Positions 5,707 to 12,755 of a stretch of 13,661 nucleotides of DNA are shown piece by piece. A program made the translations under genes and the position numbers. The notes below the pieces were generated by a model. It ran no database searches and was not told where the DNA came from. It worked only from the letters and a program-made list of their open reading frames with translations. The DNA comes from Actinomycetota bacterium (GTDB taxonomy: Bacteria > Actinomycetota > Acidimicrobiia > IMCC26256 > BP-133): contig JAUZEX010000272.1 of the NCBI GenBank assembly GCA_030838815.1, forward strand, positions 1 to 13,661, written 5' to 3'. Numbering within the stretch: the stretch's first letter is position 1; every line of letters begins with the position of its first letter.

Positions 5707-6962
5707 GCACCATTCACGCGCCGGGCCCGCTGGCCCGGCTCCAGACGGACTTCCCGATCCTCGGCCGCCGGGTCAACGGTAAGCGGCTCGTCTACCTCGA
5801 CTCGGCCGCCACCTCCCAGAAGCCGCAGGCGGTGCTCGACGCCCTCGACGACTACTACACGCAGCACAACGCCAACGTGCACCGAGGTGTGTACACGCTG
5901 GCCGAGGAGGCCACCGCCGCCTACGAGGAGGCCCGGGCCAAGACCGTCCGCTTCATCCGCGCCCGCTCGCCCCGGGAGGTCATCTTCACCCGCAGCACCA
6001 CCGAGGCCACCAACCTGGTCGCCCATGCCTGGGGCCGGTCCAGCCTGACCGCCGGCGACGTCGTGGTGCTGACCCACATGGAGCACCACGCCAACATCGT
6101 CCCCTGGCACATGCTGGCCGCCGAGCGCGGCGTCGAGCTGCGCTGGATTCCCCTGACGGCGGACGGGCACCTCGACCTGACCGATCTGCCCCGCCTCCTC
6201 GATGGCGCCAAGCTCCTCGGCGTGACGGCCGTCTCCAACGTGCTCGGTACCATCAACGACATCGCCCCGCTGGCCGAGGCGGCCCATGCCGCCGGCGCTC
6301 TCGTCCTCGTCGACGCCGCCCAGGCCGCCCCCCACCTGACCATCGACGTCGGTGCCCTGGGCGCCGACTTCGTCGCCTTCTCCGGGCACAAGATGCTCGG
6401 CCCGACCGGCATCGGCGTCCTGTGGGCCCGCCGGGAACTGCTGGAGGCGATGCCGCCCTTCCTCGGCGGCGGCGAGATGATCAGCGACGTCCGCCTGGAC
6501 GGGTTCAGCTGCGCCGAACTGCCCTGGAAGTTCGAGGCCGGCACGCCTCCGATCGCCGAGGCGGTCGGGCTGGGCGCCGCCATGGACTATCTGTCCGACG
6601 TCGGGATGGACGCCGTTCGGGCCCACGAGCTGTCGCTGACGAGGTACGCCCTGGCGACGCTCGGGGAGCGCTTCGGCGACAAGTTCGTGGTCCACGGCCC
6701 GGCCGACCCCGTCGAGCGCTCAGGGGTGCTGTCGTTCGAGTTCGCCACCCGCCAGGGTGACAGCGTCCACCCCCACGACATCGCCCAGGTCCTCGACTCC
6801 GAGGGCGTCTGCGTGCGGGCGGGCCACCACTGCGCCAAGCCCCTCATGCGGGTGCTGGGCGCGACGGCCACGGCCCGGGCGTCGTTCTACATCTACAACG
6901 ACGAAGACGACGTCGACGCCCTCGGCGACGCGCTGAGCGCCGTCGAGAAGATGTTCGGTTAG
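5703..6962 (+). CDS. sufS: SufS cysteine desulfurase
   Basis: The protein has 419 residues and is a class-V aminotransferase fold, PLP-dependent cysteine desulfurase of the SufS (group II) type. It converts L-cysteine to alanine and holds the sulfur as a persulfide for transfer to SufU. The PLP lysine is K230 in FSGHKMLGPTGIGVLW. D204 in VLVDAAQ and H128 in MEHHAN fit the cofactor-contacting residues. C377 in RAGHHCAKP is the persulfide-forming cysteine. The substrate-loop region RSTTEATNLVAHAWG (97-111) is typical of SufS. The gene overlaps the end of sufC by 4 bases and is followed after 19 bp by sufU, so the three form one operon. The length is normal and no key residue is missing. Confidence 0.95.
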   Translation: MSTIHAPGPLARLQTDFPILGRRVNGKRLVYLDSAATSQKPQAVLDALDDYYTQHNANVHRGVYTLAEEATAAYEEARAKTVRFIRARSPREVIFTRSTTEATNLVAHAWGRSSLTAGDVVVLTHMEHHANIVPWHMLAAERGVELRWIPLTADGHLDLTDLPRLLDGAKLLGVTAVSNVLGTINDIAPLAEAAHAAGALVLVDAAQAAPHLTIDVGALGADFVAFSGHKMLGPTGIGVLWARRELLEAMPPFLGGGEMISDVRLDGFSCAELPWKFEAGTPPIAEAVGLGAAMDYLSDVGMDAVRAHELSLTRYALATLGERFGDKFVVHGPADPVERSGVLSFEFATRQGDSVHPHDIAQVLDSEGVCVRAGHHCAKPLMRVLGATATARASFYIYNDEDDVDALGDALSAVEKMFG

Positions 6963-6981
6963 GAGAGGGAAGAGAACACTG

Positions 6982-7473
6982 ATGGCCGGCCTCGAGGACC
7001 TGTACCGCGAGATCATTCTCGACCACTACCGCTCGCCCCGGAACCGCGGCGAGCTGCCGGTGCCCCCGGCCCGCAAGCTGGAGGGCTTCAACCCCCTGTG
7101 CGGCGATGAGATCGTGCTCTACCTCGACGTCGACGACTCCACGGGCACGGTGTCGGACCTCCGCATCGGCGGGCAGGGCTGCTCGATCAGCCAGGCGTCG
7201 TCGTCGATGATGGGGGCGGCCGTGCGGGGGAAGACGGTGGCTGAGGCCCGCCAGCTGATCCGGGCCTTCAAGGCGCTGATGTCGATCCACGAGTCGCGCC
7301 TCGAAGGCGACGGCGACGGCGACGACCTCGCCGCCGAGCTCCAGGGCGTGAAGCTCGGCGATCTCGAGGCCCTGCAAGGGGTCGTCAAATTCCCCGTGCG
7401 GATCAAGTGCGCCACACTGGCCTGGAACACGCTCGCCCAGGGCCTGGACGACGATCAGCTGCAGTCGGCCTGA
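6982..7473 (+). CDS. sufU: SufU zinc-dependent sulfurtransferase
   Basis: The protein has 163 residues and matches SufU, which takes the persulfide sulfur from SufS and hands it on to the SufBCD scaffold. The four zinc ligands of SufU are present: C40 and D42 in NPLCGDEI, C67 in GGQGCSIS and C143 in VRIKCATLAW. The family-specific insert between the second and third cysteine regions is present (about 100-135) and carries a very acidic run, EGDGDGDD (108-115). These features separate SufU from the scaffold protein IscU. The ATG is preceded by GGAGAGGGAAGAG, a purine-rich ribosome binding site. It is the last gene of the operon and converges with the solute-binding protein gene. No sufT follows it, unlike many actinobacterial suf operons. 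Confidence 0.94.
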   Translation: MAGLEDLYREIILDHYRSPRNRGELPVPPARKLEGFNPLCGDEIVLYLDVDDSTGTVSDLRIGGQGCSISQASSSMMGAAVRGKTVAEARQLIRAFKALMSIHESRLEGDGDGDDLAAELQGVKLGDLEALQGVVKFPVRIKCATLAWNTLAQGLDDDQLQSA

Positions 7474-7496
7474 AGCCGCCCGGCGCGAAGCCGCCG

Positions 7497-7535
7497 CCGA
7501 CGAAGCCCGAGCGCAGCGAGGAACAGCTTCGTCGG
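7497..7535. repeat. Inverted repeat between convergent sufU and lipoprotein genes
   Basis: CCGACGAAGC (7497-7506) and GCTTCGTCGG (7526-7535) form a perfect 10-bp stem with a 19-base loop. A second small hairpin follows: GGCGCC-GAA-GGCGCC at 7549-7563. Neither has a T-run. The arrangement resembles repetitive extragenic palindromes of GC-rich genomes, but only one copy is visible here. Confidence 0.5.
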
Positions 7536-7583
7536 AACATGATGGACGGGCGCCGAAGGCGCCGCCGAGCACTCCGGGGGGCC

Positions 7584-7605
7584 CTCGGGGGGCGGAGCCC
7601 CCGAG
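7584..7605. terminator. Bidirectional terminator hairpin (sufU / lipoprotein gene)
   Basis: CTCGGGGG (7584-7591) pairs with CCCCCGAG (7598-7605) around a 6-base loop. It lies 4 bases from the stop codon of the minus-strand lipoprotein gene and about 110 bases after sufU. There is no strong T-run on either side, so termination efficiency is uncertain. Confidence 0.55.
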
Positions 7606-7609
7606 TTGC

Positions 7610-9307
7610 CTATTTCTTGTAGCCGATGTCCTCGTAGACCACGGTGGCGAAGCCGAACGAGCCGAAGTTGGACAGCTTCGCCTTCGTGGCCACGATGTCG
7701 GGCACCTGGTAGATCGTCAGGGAGTGCACCTCGGCCCAGATCAGCTTGTCGATCTCGTTCCCGATGCTGATCTGCTTGTCGGCGTCGAAGGTGGCGGCGG
7801 CGTCGTTGAAGAGCTTGTCGATGTCGGGCGTGCCGATGCGGGCGTAGTTCTGCTGGACGTCCTCGGTACCGTCGGCCTGCTTCTTCGGCGCGGCGTAGAT
7901 CGACTTGGCCGACGTGACCGGGAACGGCGTCCCCGACCACCCGAAGAGGACGATGTCGAAGTTCCCCAGGCTCACGTACTTCGGGAAGAAGTCGTCGCCC
8001 GGCACCGATTGGATGTCGATCTTGATGCCCACCTTCTGGGCCATCGACCGCACCAGTTCGGAGATCTGCTTGCCGACGGCTGACCCCGGCGGCAGCGGCA
8101 GCCGCAGGGAGAGCGGCTTCCCGTCCTTCATACGGGTGTCGCCGGCCAGCTTCCAGCCGGCGTCATCGAGCAGCTTGCCCGCCGCCGCGATGTCGAAGGG
8201 CAGGGTCGTGCTGTTGTCCTGGTAACCCTTCTGGTTGGTCATGTAGATGTGGTTGCCGAGCGGCGCCGTCTTCACCCCGAGCGGGCCCAGCAGCGTCTTG
8301 GCCACGGCGTCCCGGTCGATCGCCTGCGCCAGCGCCTTCCGGACGTTGATGTCGGAGAGGATCGCGCTCGTCCCGTTGATCGTCATGTGGTTGAAGTTCG
8401 GGGCCGCGGCGTGGTGGATCGTGACACCGCTGATGCCCTCCGCCCGCTTCAGGCGGTTGACGTCGGAGCCGACGCCCATGAGGTCGATCTCGCCGTTCGA
8501 GAGCGCATCGGCCTGGGCGTCGCGGTCGATCTTGCGGAAGATGATGGTGTCGAGCTTGGCCCGCCTGCCCCACCACTTGTCGTTGCGGACCAGGTTGATC
8601 GTCTGGGCCGTGGTGTCCACCCCGGCCATCTTGAACGGGCCGGCAGTGGTGAGGGCCTTCTCCTTCCACCCGTCATTGAAGACGGTCGCGTCCTTGTTGG
8701 TCGACGCCGGGTACAGCGGGCTGAACAGCCCCTGCCAGTCGACGTAGGGGGCGGCGAAGGTCACGACGATCTCTTTGTCGTCGGAGCCCTTGACCACGCT
8801 CTCGATGTTCTCGTAGCCGTTGGACGAAGCGATGTGGAAGCTCTTGTCCTTCCCCGACAGCGCCTTCCACTGCGCCTCGAAGTCGGCTTCCGTGATCGGC
8901 GTAGCGTCGTCCCAGGTCGCTTTGGGGTTCAGCTTGTAGGTGACGATCTGCTTCGGCTCCGTGGCCGTCAGGACCGCCGAGGTGGCGAAGTCCGTGTTCA
9001 CCACCGGCTGGGCCAGGGGGTCGATGTTGAACATCGAGGGCATGAGCGCCCCCATGACGCTGGCCCCGTCGGCCAGGGCCCCGTCGAGCTGGCTGAGGTT
9101 GAAGTTCGACGGGAACGTGTCGATCGGCCAGGTCAGCTTCCCGCCGTCGGCGAGGTCGGCCCGATCGGCGGGGGCGATGTCGTTGGCGCCCGAGGCCCCC
9201 GGCTTCGACGCCGAGCTGTCGGTCTTCGAGCCTCCGCTGCTGCAACCGGCGCCCAGCAGCAGCAGGCAGAGCACGACGGCGATTCCGTGACGCTTGGCGA
9301 TCTGCAC
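7610..9307 (-). CDS. ABC transporter solute-binding lipoprotein (family 5, peptide-type)
   Basis: From the GTG at 9307 the protein has 565 residues. It begins with a lipoprotein signal peptide: KRH, a hydrophobic core (IAVVLCLLLL) and the lipobox GAGC with the lipidated cysteine at 22, then a Ser/Gly/Lys linker. The frame stays open further upstream, but only this start puts the signal peptide at the N-terminus; a GGGGGG run precedes it. The body matches SBP family 5 (DppA/OppA type), with YKLNPKATWDDATPITEADFEAQWKAL, NDKWWGRRAKLDTIIFRKI, VRKALAQAIDRDAV and FDIVLFGWSGTPFP. The opening GGKLTWPIDTFPSNFNLSQLDG is typical of an actinobacterial subgroup that includes orphan proteins. It should sit on the outer face of the membrane and bind a peptide or another solute. 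No permease or ATPase is adjacent. A non-transport role, as for the mycobacterial orphan LpqW, is possible. Confidence 0.88.
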   Translation of the reverse strand: MQIAKRHGIAVVLCLLLLGAGCSSGGSKTDSSASKPGASGANDIAPADRADLADGGKLTWPIDTFPSNFNLSQLDGALADGASVMGALMPSMFNIDPLAQPVVNTDFATSAVLTATEPKQIVTYKLNPKATWDDATPITEADFEAQWKALSGKDKSFHIASSNGYENIESVVKGSDDKEIVVTFAAPYVDWQGLFSPLYPASTNKDATVFNDGWKEKALTTAGPFKMAGVDTTAQTINLVRNDKWWGRRAKLDTIIFRKIDRDAQADALSNGEIDLMGVGSDVNRLKRAEGISGVTIHHAAAPNFNHMTINGTSAILSDINVRKALAQAIDRDAVAKTLLGPLGVKTAPLGNHIYMTNQKGYQDNSTTLPFDIAAAGKLLDDAGWKLAGDTRMKDGKPLSLRLPLPPGSAVGKQISELVRSMAQKVGIKIDIQSVPGDDFFPKYVSLGNFDIVLFGWSGTPFPVTSAKSIYAAPKKQADGTEDVQQNYARIGTPDIDKLFNDAAATFDADKQISIGNEIDKLIWAEVHSLTIYQVPDIVATKAKLSNFGSFGFATVVYEDIGYKK

Positions 9308-9343
9308 CTGTTCAAACCCCCCGATGAAGCGGGCAATCCGGCC

Positions 9344-9349
9344 AGTGTA
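9344..9349 (-). promoter_or_regulatory. Possible -10 element for the lipoprotein gene (TACACT)
   Basis: TACACT on the minus strand is 36 bases before the GTG at 9307 and matches TANNNT. No convincing -35 is seen at the right distance. This is a weak, position-based call. Confidence 0.3.
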
Positions 9350-9469
9350 CGGGCGCCATCCGGCCAAACGGCGCCTATCTGCAGCGAGACGCCGACGTCT
9401 TTGCGTCGCTGTGGTGGGGAAAACGGACGAGCCGGGCGTACCTGTTGGCGGTGCAAAGGGTGTGACCCC

Positions 9470-9545
9470 TGGGGGGCGAATCGATACGCAGGCTGGACGC
9501 ATCGACCGGCCGGCTGGGTTCGACAGCGACGGCTGCCGCCCCCCA
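9470..9545 (+). promoter_or_regulatory. Candidate structured leader of the secreted-protein gene
   Basis: The 290-bp gap between the divergent genes (9308-9597) holds one notable fold. TGGGGGGCG (9470-9478) pairs exactly with CGCCCCCCA (9537-9545), closing a region with two smaller helices: TCGAT/ATCGA (9481-9485 with 9501-9505) and GCTG/CAGC (9513-9516 with 9524-9527). It ends 52 bases before the GTG at 9598. A regulatory RNA is possible, but GC-rich DNA forms such stems by chance and no known riboswitch class is recognised. The rest of the gap holds an imperfect hairpin near 9380-9414 and nothing else clear. Confidence 0.3.
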
Positions 9546-9597
9546 CCCAGCAGCAGCTCCGCTCGCCCCCTTTCCGTGCGTACCAAGGAGATCCCCC

Positions 9598-10239
9598 GTG
9601 TCCAAGCGCAGCTTCCGCCGTCTCGCCGCCGTCACCGGTGCGGCCCTCGCCATCGGCTCTATGGCCCCCGCCATGGCCGCTCGTGTCACGACCGACAACA
9701 GCGCCGACGTTGCGGTCACTCCCAACCTGAGCGCCGTCAGCGTCCCGGGCCTCACCAGCCTGGTCCCCGCCGGCCTCGTCCCGACGGCCCTCGTCGCCAA
9801 CATCGCGGGCTCGCTGCTCGCCACCCCCGGCCTCGTGCTGACGGACGTCTCCAACATCGCCGGTGACGGTCTCGCCGTCCCCGGCGCCGTGCTCGGCACC
9901 GCCCTCGGGAGCACCCTCACGGCCAACGCCGGCGTCGTCGCCGGCCTGGGCGGCGTGGGCATCGGCGGCGGCGGCCTGCTGTCCACGCCGGCCGGGATCC
10001 TCGGCATCACCGGCCCCCTCGTCGGCGACGCCCTCACCACCGTCGGCCACGTGGCCGCTCCGGCCCAGATGGCCGCCGGCAGCGCCCTCGGGGTCGTCTC
10101 GACCCTGCCCGCCACGGTGACCTCGCTCCCCGGGACCGTCCTCAGCCTCCCCGGCTTCATCACCGGTAGCGGCCTGACCGGCATCCTCGGCGTCACCGGC
10201 AACGCCAGCGTGCTGGCCGGCCTGATGGGCACCATGTAG
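9598..10239 (+). CDS. Small secreted Gly/Ala/Leu/Val-rich protein of unknown function
   Basis: The protein has 213 residues. It starts at a GTG with a good ribosome binding site (AAGGAG, 7 bases before). A Sec signal peptide is clear: MSKRSFRRL, then AAVTGAALAIGSMAP, with cleavage expected after AMA at 27. The mature part is remarkable: no Cys, Trp, Tyr, Glu or Lys, only one Phe, five Asp, one Arg and one His. It is built from short Gly/Pro-bounded hydrophobic stretches such as VPGLTSLVPAGLVPTALV, GVVAGLGGVGIGGGGLL and the near-repeat LPATVTSLPGTVLSLPG. No family is recognised. Composition suggests a self-assembling or surface-coating protein, but this is inference. The gene stands alone, divergent from the lipoprotein gene and convergent with the second sufC, and ends at a strong terminator. 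Confidence 0.75.
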   Translation: MSKRSFRRLAAVTGAALAIGSMAPAMAARVTTDNSADVAVTPNLSAVSVPGLTSLVPAGLVPTALVANIAGSLLATPGLVLTDVSNIAGDGLAVPGAVLGTALGSTLTANAGVVAGLGGVGIGGGGLLSTPAGILGITGPLVGDALTTVGHVAAPAQMAAGSALGVVSTLPATVTSLPGTVLSLPGFITGSGLTGILGVTGNASVLAGLMGTM

Positions 10240-10253
10240 TCGCAGCTCCGAAA

Positions 10254-10289
10254 AGGCCCCCGGATCCGTTCGAGCGGAGCCGGGGGCCT
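10254..10289. terminator. Strong bidirectional terminator (secreted protein / second sufC)
   Basis: AGGCCCCCGG (10254-10263) pairs perfectly with CCGGGGGCCT (10280-10289). After one mismatch, TCCG/CGGA extend the stem, and the loop is TTCGAG. It lies 14 bases after the secreted-protein stop and 13 bases after the sufC stop on the other strand. On the minus strand the stem is followed by TTTTC, so it should stop the sufB-D-C transcript; plus-strand readthrough is also likely to be blocked. Confidence 0.8.
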
Positions 10290-10302
10290 CTTCGCGCCCT
10301 GC

Positions 10303-11082
10303 TCACTGCTGGCGGACGTCCACCTCGCCGGTGCCGTCGGTGACTCCGAGGCCCTCGTAGCCGCTCTCCTCCAGCTGGTCGGCCAGCTCCGGGCCACCCG
10401 ACATCACGACCCGGCCGTCGCGCAGCACGTGGATCCGATCGGGTCGCAGCTCGGTCAGCAGACGGGCGTAGTGCGTGATGGCCAGGACGCCGAGCCGGTC
10501 CCCGCCCTCGGCACTCTCCTGCGTCATCTGCTCGATCCGCCGGGCGACCTCCCGCAGGGCGTCGATGTCGAGCCCGGAGTCGATCTCGTCGATGACCGCG
10601 ATGCGGGGCCGGAGCACGGCCAGCTGCACAGTCTCGTTGCGCTTCTTCTCGCCGCCGGAGAAGGCGACGTTGACCGGGCGGCCGAGCGCCGACGGCGCCA
10701 GCCCGACCAGCTCCGCTTCCCGGGCCAGCTCCTTCGACAGCCCGTTGGGTTCCACACCCCGGGCCTCGAGCGCCGCCCGCCGCATCGTGTCGAGGCCCAC
10801 GCCGGGCACCTCGACCGGGTATTGCATGGCCAGGAACAAGCCCCGGACCGCCCGCTCGTGGGTCGGGAGCCCGAGCAGCTCCTCTCCGTCGAGGGTGACC
10901 GAGCCGCCGGTCACCTCGTAGTCCGGGTGGCCCATGAGCACGTGGGACAGCGTCGACTTGCCCGACCCGTTCGGCCCCATGAGGGCGTGGACCTCGCCGG
11001 AGCTGACCTCGAGGCTGACGCCGTTCAAGATCTGGCGGCTGCCGATCCGGGCCGACAGGTTGGTGATCTTCAGCGTGCTCAT
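10303..11082 (-). CDS. sufC: SufC, Fe-S assembly ATPase (second copy, with SufB and SufD)
   Basis: The protein has 259 residues and carries all ABC ATPase motifs: Walker A GPNGSGKST (36-44), Q-loop Q87 in AMQYPVEVPG, signature FSGGEKKRNE (141-150), Walker B IAVIDE (161-166), the SufC hallmark IDSGLDIDAL (167-176) and H204 in AITHYARLL. The AMQYPVEVPG and KKRNE stretches are canonical SufC, unlike the copy at 4924-5706. This copy probably serves the SufB-SufD scaffold encoded just upstream. The ATG at 11082 lies 10 bp after the Rieske gene stop and has only a weak ribosome binding site, so it likely depends on translation coupled to the upstream genes. It is the last gene of the operon and ends at a strong terminator. 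The C-terminal tail after GYEGLG (VTDGTGEVDVRQQ) is polar. Confidence 0.94.
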   Translation of the reverse strand: MSTLKITNLSARIGSRQILNGVSLEVSSGEVHALMGPNGSGKSTLSHVLMGHPDYEVTGGSVTLDGEELLGLPTHERAVRGLFLAMQYPVEVPGVGLDTMRRAALEARGVEPNGLSKELAREAELVGLAPSALGRPVNVAFSGGEKKRNETVQLAVLRPRIAVIDEIDSGLDIDALREVARRIEQMTQESAEGGDRLGVLAITHYARLLTELRPDRIHVLRDGRVVMSGGPELADQLEESGYEGLGVTDGTGEVDVRQQ

Positions 11083-11092
11083 TCGGAAACCA

Positions 11093-11425
11093 TCACTCTG
11101 GCACCTCCACGAGGACGTCGGAGCCGTCGATCCGCACCCCGTAGACGGGGACGGGCTCGGTGGCCGGCAGCGTCAGCGGCTCGCCGGTGGTGAGGGAGAA
11201 GGCGGAGCCGTGCTTCGGGCACTCGATCTCGCACTCCTCGGGCCAGACCTCGCCCTCCGCGATCGACGCCTCGGCGTGGGTGCACTGGTCGCCGAGGACG
11301 TACCAGCCGTCGTCGCCGATCCGCACCACGGCGAGGCGGTACCCGTCGACGTCGAACCGCTTGGCCGAGCCCGGCTTCACGTCGTCGACGGAGCAGACCC
11401 TGATCTCAGCCACGACTGTCTCCAT
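11093..11425 (-). CDS. Rieske-type [2Fe-2S] ferredoxin in the suf operon
   Basis: The protein has 110 residues and is a single Rieske domain. The cluster ligands are C48-T-H50 and C69-P-K-H72 (QCTHAEASI and ECPKHGSAF), the normal Cys-X-His pair. It resembles the small NirD and dioxygenase-ferredoxin proteins that sit between sufD and sufC in many actinobacterial suf operons. It is a soluble cytoplasmic electron carrier and may supply electrons for cluster assembly or be an early client; its precise role is not settled. The ATG at 11425 overlaps the sufD end by 20 bp, with GGGAGG 7 bases before it inside sufD, so translation is coupled. The length and ligands are intact. Confidence 0.9.
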   Translation of the reverse strand: METVVAEIRVCSVDDVKPGSAKRFDVDGYRLAVVRIGDDGWYVLGDQCTHAEASIAEGEVWPEECEIECPKHGSAFSLTTGEPLTLPATEPVPVYGVRIDGSDVLVEVPE

Positions 11426-12719
11426 GGGGGAAGCCTCCCGCCCCCCGGGCCTCGAACTTGCGGGCCACGGCGGCGCGCAGCGCCTCCTCCTGGCCGGTGA
11501 GCGGCAGGCGGGCGATGACGTCCTCGAAGAAACCGAACACGATCAGCCGCTCGGCCACGTCGGGCGGGAGGCCCCGGCTCTCCAGGTAGTAGAGCTGGTC
11601 CTCGTCGATCGGGCCGACCGCCGAGGCATGGGAGCACCGGACGTCGTTGGCCTCGATCTCCAGGTTGGGGATCGACTCCGCCGACGCGCCCTCCGACAGC
11701 ACGAGGTTGCGGTTGGTCTGGGAGGCGTTGGTCCGCTGCGCGGTGGGCCGGATCCGGACGAGGCCGGAGTAGACGCTGCGGGCCCGGTCCTCCACCGCCC
11801 CCTTGAACAACAGGTCGGAGTTGGTGTGGGGGGCGACGTGGTCCTGGAGGGTGCGGAAGTCGAGCATCTGTGTCTCGTTGGCGAAGTAGACGGCCACCAT
11901 CTCCGAGGAGGCGCCTTCGCCGTCCAGCAGCGCTTCGACCCGGAGCCGGGCGTAGTCACCGCCGAGCGCCACCGCCGAGGAACGGAGTGTGGACTGTTTG
12001 CCCACCAGCGAGCGCTGGAGGGCGATCTGCCAGGTGGACGGGTTCTGGGCCTGGAGCCCCAGGTAGTTGAGCCGGGCGGCGTCGCCGACGACCATCTCGG
12101 TCACGGGCACGACGAGCTGGGATCCCCCCGAGCTGCCCGACGAGACGAATCGCTCCAGCACGGAGGCCTCGGCGTCCTCTCCGAGGACCACGACCGTCCG
12201 TGGGAAGGAGGCCACCCCGTCGCCTTCGAAGCAGTGCTTGACGACGATCGGCGCCTCCACGAACACGCCGGCGGGGACGGTGATGACGACACCGCCCTGC
12301 AGGAAGGCGTCGTGGAGATGCAGGAAGGCGTCGGGCGAGGCGTCGGCGCAGCGACCGAGCTCCTCGGGGGCCTCGGCCAGGGTGGCCAGGTCGGTCACCG
12401 TGACGCCCTTGGCCGCCAGGCCGTCGTCCATGTCGATCGACACCACGGTCCCGTTGACGGTGACGACCCTGGTGGCGGCGGCCACCGGGGCGCCGCCGGC
12501 GGCGTCTCCGGGATTGGCCGGGATGCTCCCGGGCGCGGCCCGCTCGCTGGGCCGGTACCGGTCGAGGTCGAGCTCCTCGATGCGGCTGTAGCGCCACGCC
12601 TCCTCGGACGGCGTGGGCAGGGCGGCGGACGCGAACCGCTCGGCGGCGGCCCGCCGCCGCTCGGTCAACCAGCCCGGCCCTGGTAGGGCGCGCGCCGTTT
12701 CTGGCGTGAAGTTACTCAT
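11406..12719 (-). CDS. sufD: SufD, Fe-S scaffold subunit
   Basis: The protein has 437 residues, a typical SufD length. SufD forms a heterodimer with SufB on which SufC acts and the nascent cluster is built. The N-terminal helical part has the family pattern PTPSEEAWRYSRIEELDLDRY (36-56). The beta-helix core runs from about 85 to 370, and the C-terminal helical part ends with DEDQLYYLESRGLPPDVAERLIVFGFFEDVI (372-402). H364 in RCSHASAVGPID matches the conserved SufD histidine at the SufB-SufD interface. The beta-helix is acidic and Ser/Thr-rich, as usual. The ATG at 12719 is 36 bp after the sufB stop, with a G-rich stretch (GGTCGGGGGG) just before it. The end overlaps the Rieske gene. Nothing is missing. 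Confidence 0.93.
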   Translation of the reverse strand: MSNFTPETARALPGPGWLTERRRAAAERFASAALPTPSEEAWRYSRIEELDLDRYRPSERAAPGSIPANPGDAAGGAPVAAATRVVTVNGTVVSIDMDDGLAAKGVTVTDLATLAEAPEELGRCADASPDAFLHLHDAFLQGGVVITVPAGVFVEAPIVVKHCFEGDGVASFPRTVVVLGEDAEASVLERFVSSGSSGGSQLVVPVTEMVVGDAARLNYLGLQAQNPSTWQIALQRSLVGKQSTLRSSAVALGGDYARLRVEALLDGEGASSEMVAVYFANETQMLDFRTLQDHVAPHTNSDLLFKGAVEDRARSVYSGLVRIRPTAQRTNASQTNRNLVLSEGASAESIPNLEIEANDVRCSHASAVGPIDEDQLYYLESRGLPPDVAERLIVFGFFEDVIARLPLTGQEEALRAAVARKFEARGAGGFPHGDSRG

Positions 12720-12755
12720 GGCCCCCCGACCTTGTGGTGTGGTGCGGACGTCCTG

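Noticed and set aside
7407..7622. A small plus-strand open frame over the end of sufU and the following gap
   Set aside because: It is a frame-shifted shadow of sufU that runs into the hairpin region. Its Arg-rich composition gives no support for a protein.
9380..9545. A cyclic di-AMP (ydaO-type) riboswitch before the secreted-protein gene
   Set aside because: Only scattered words resemble the consensus, and the ordered conserved core and its pairing pattern are not found. It is kept only as an unnamed structured-leader candidate.
7610..9586. A longer start for the solute-binding lipoprotein at 9586
   Set aside because: The added 93 residues have no family resemblance and would bury the lipoprotein signal peptide inside the protein. 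The start at 9307 places it correctly.
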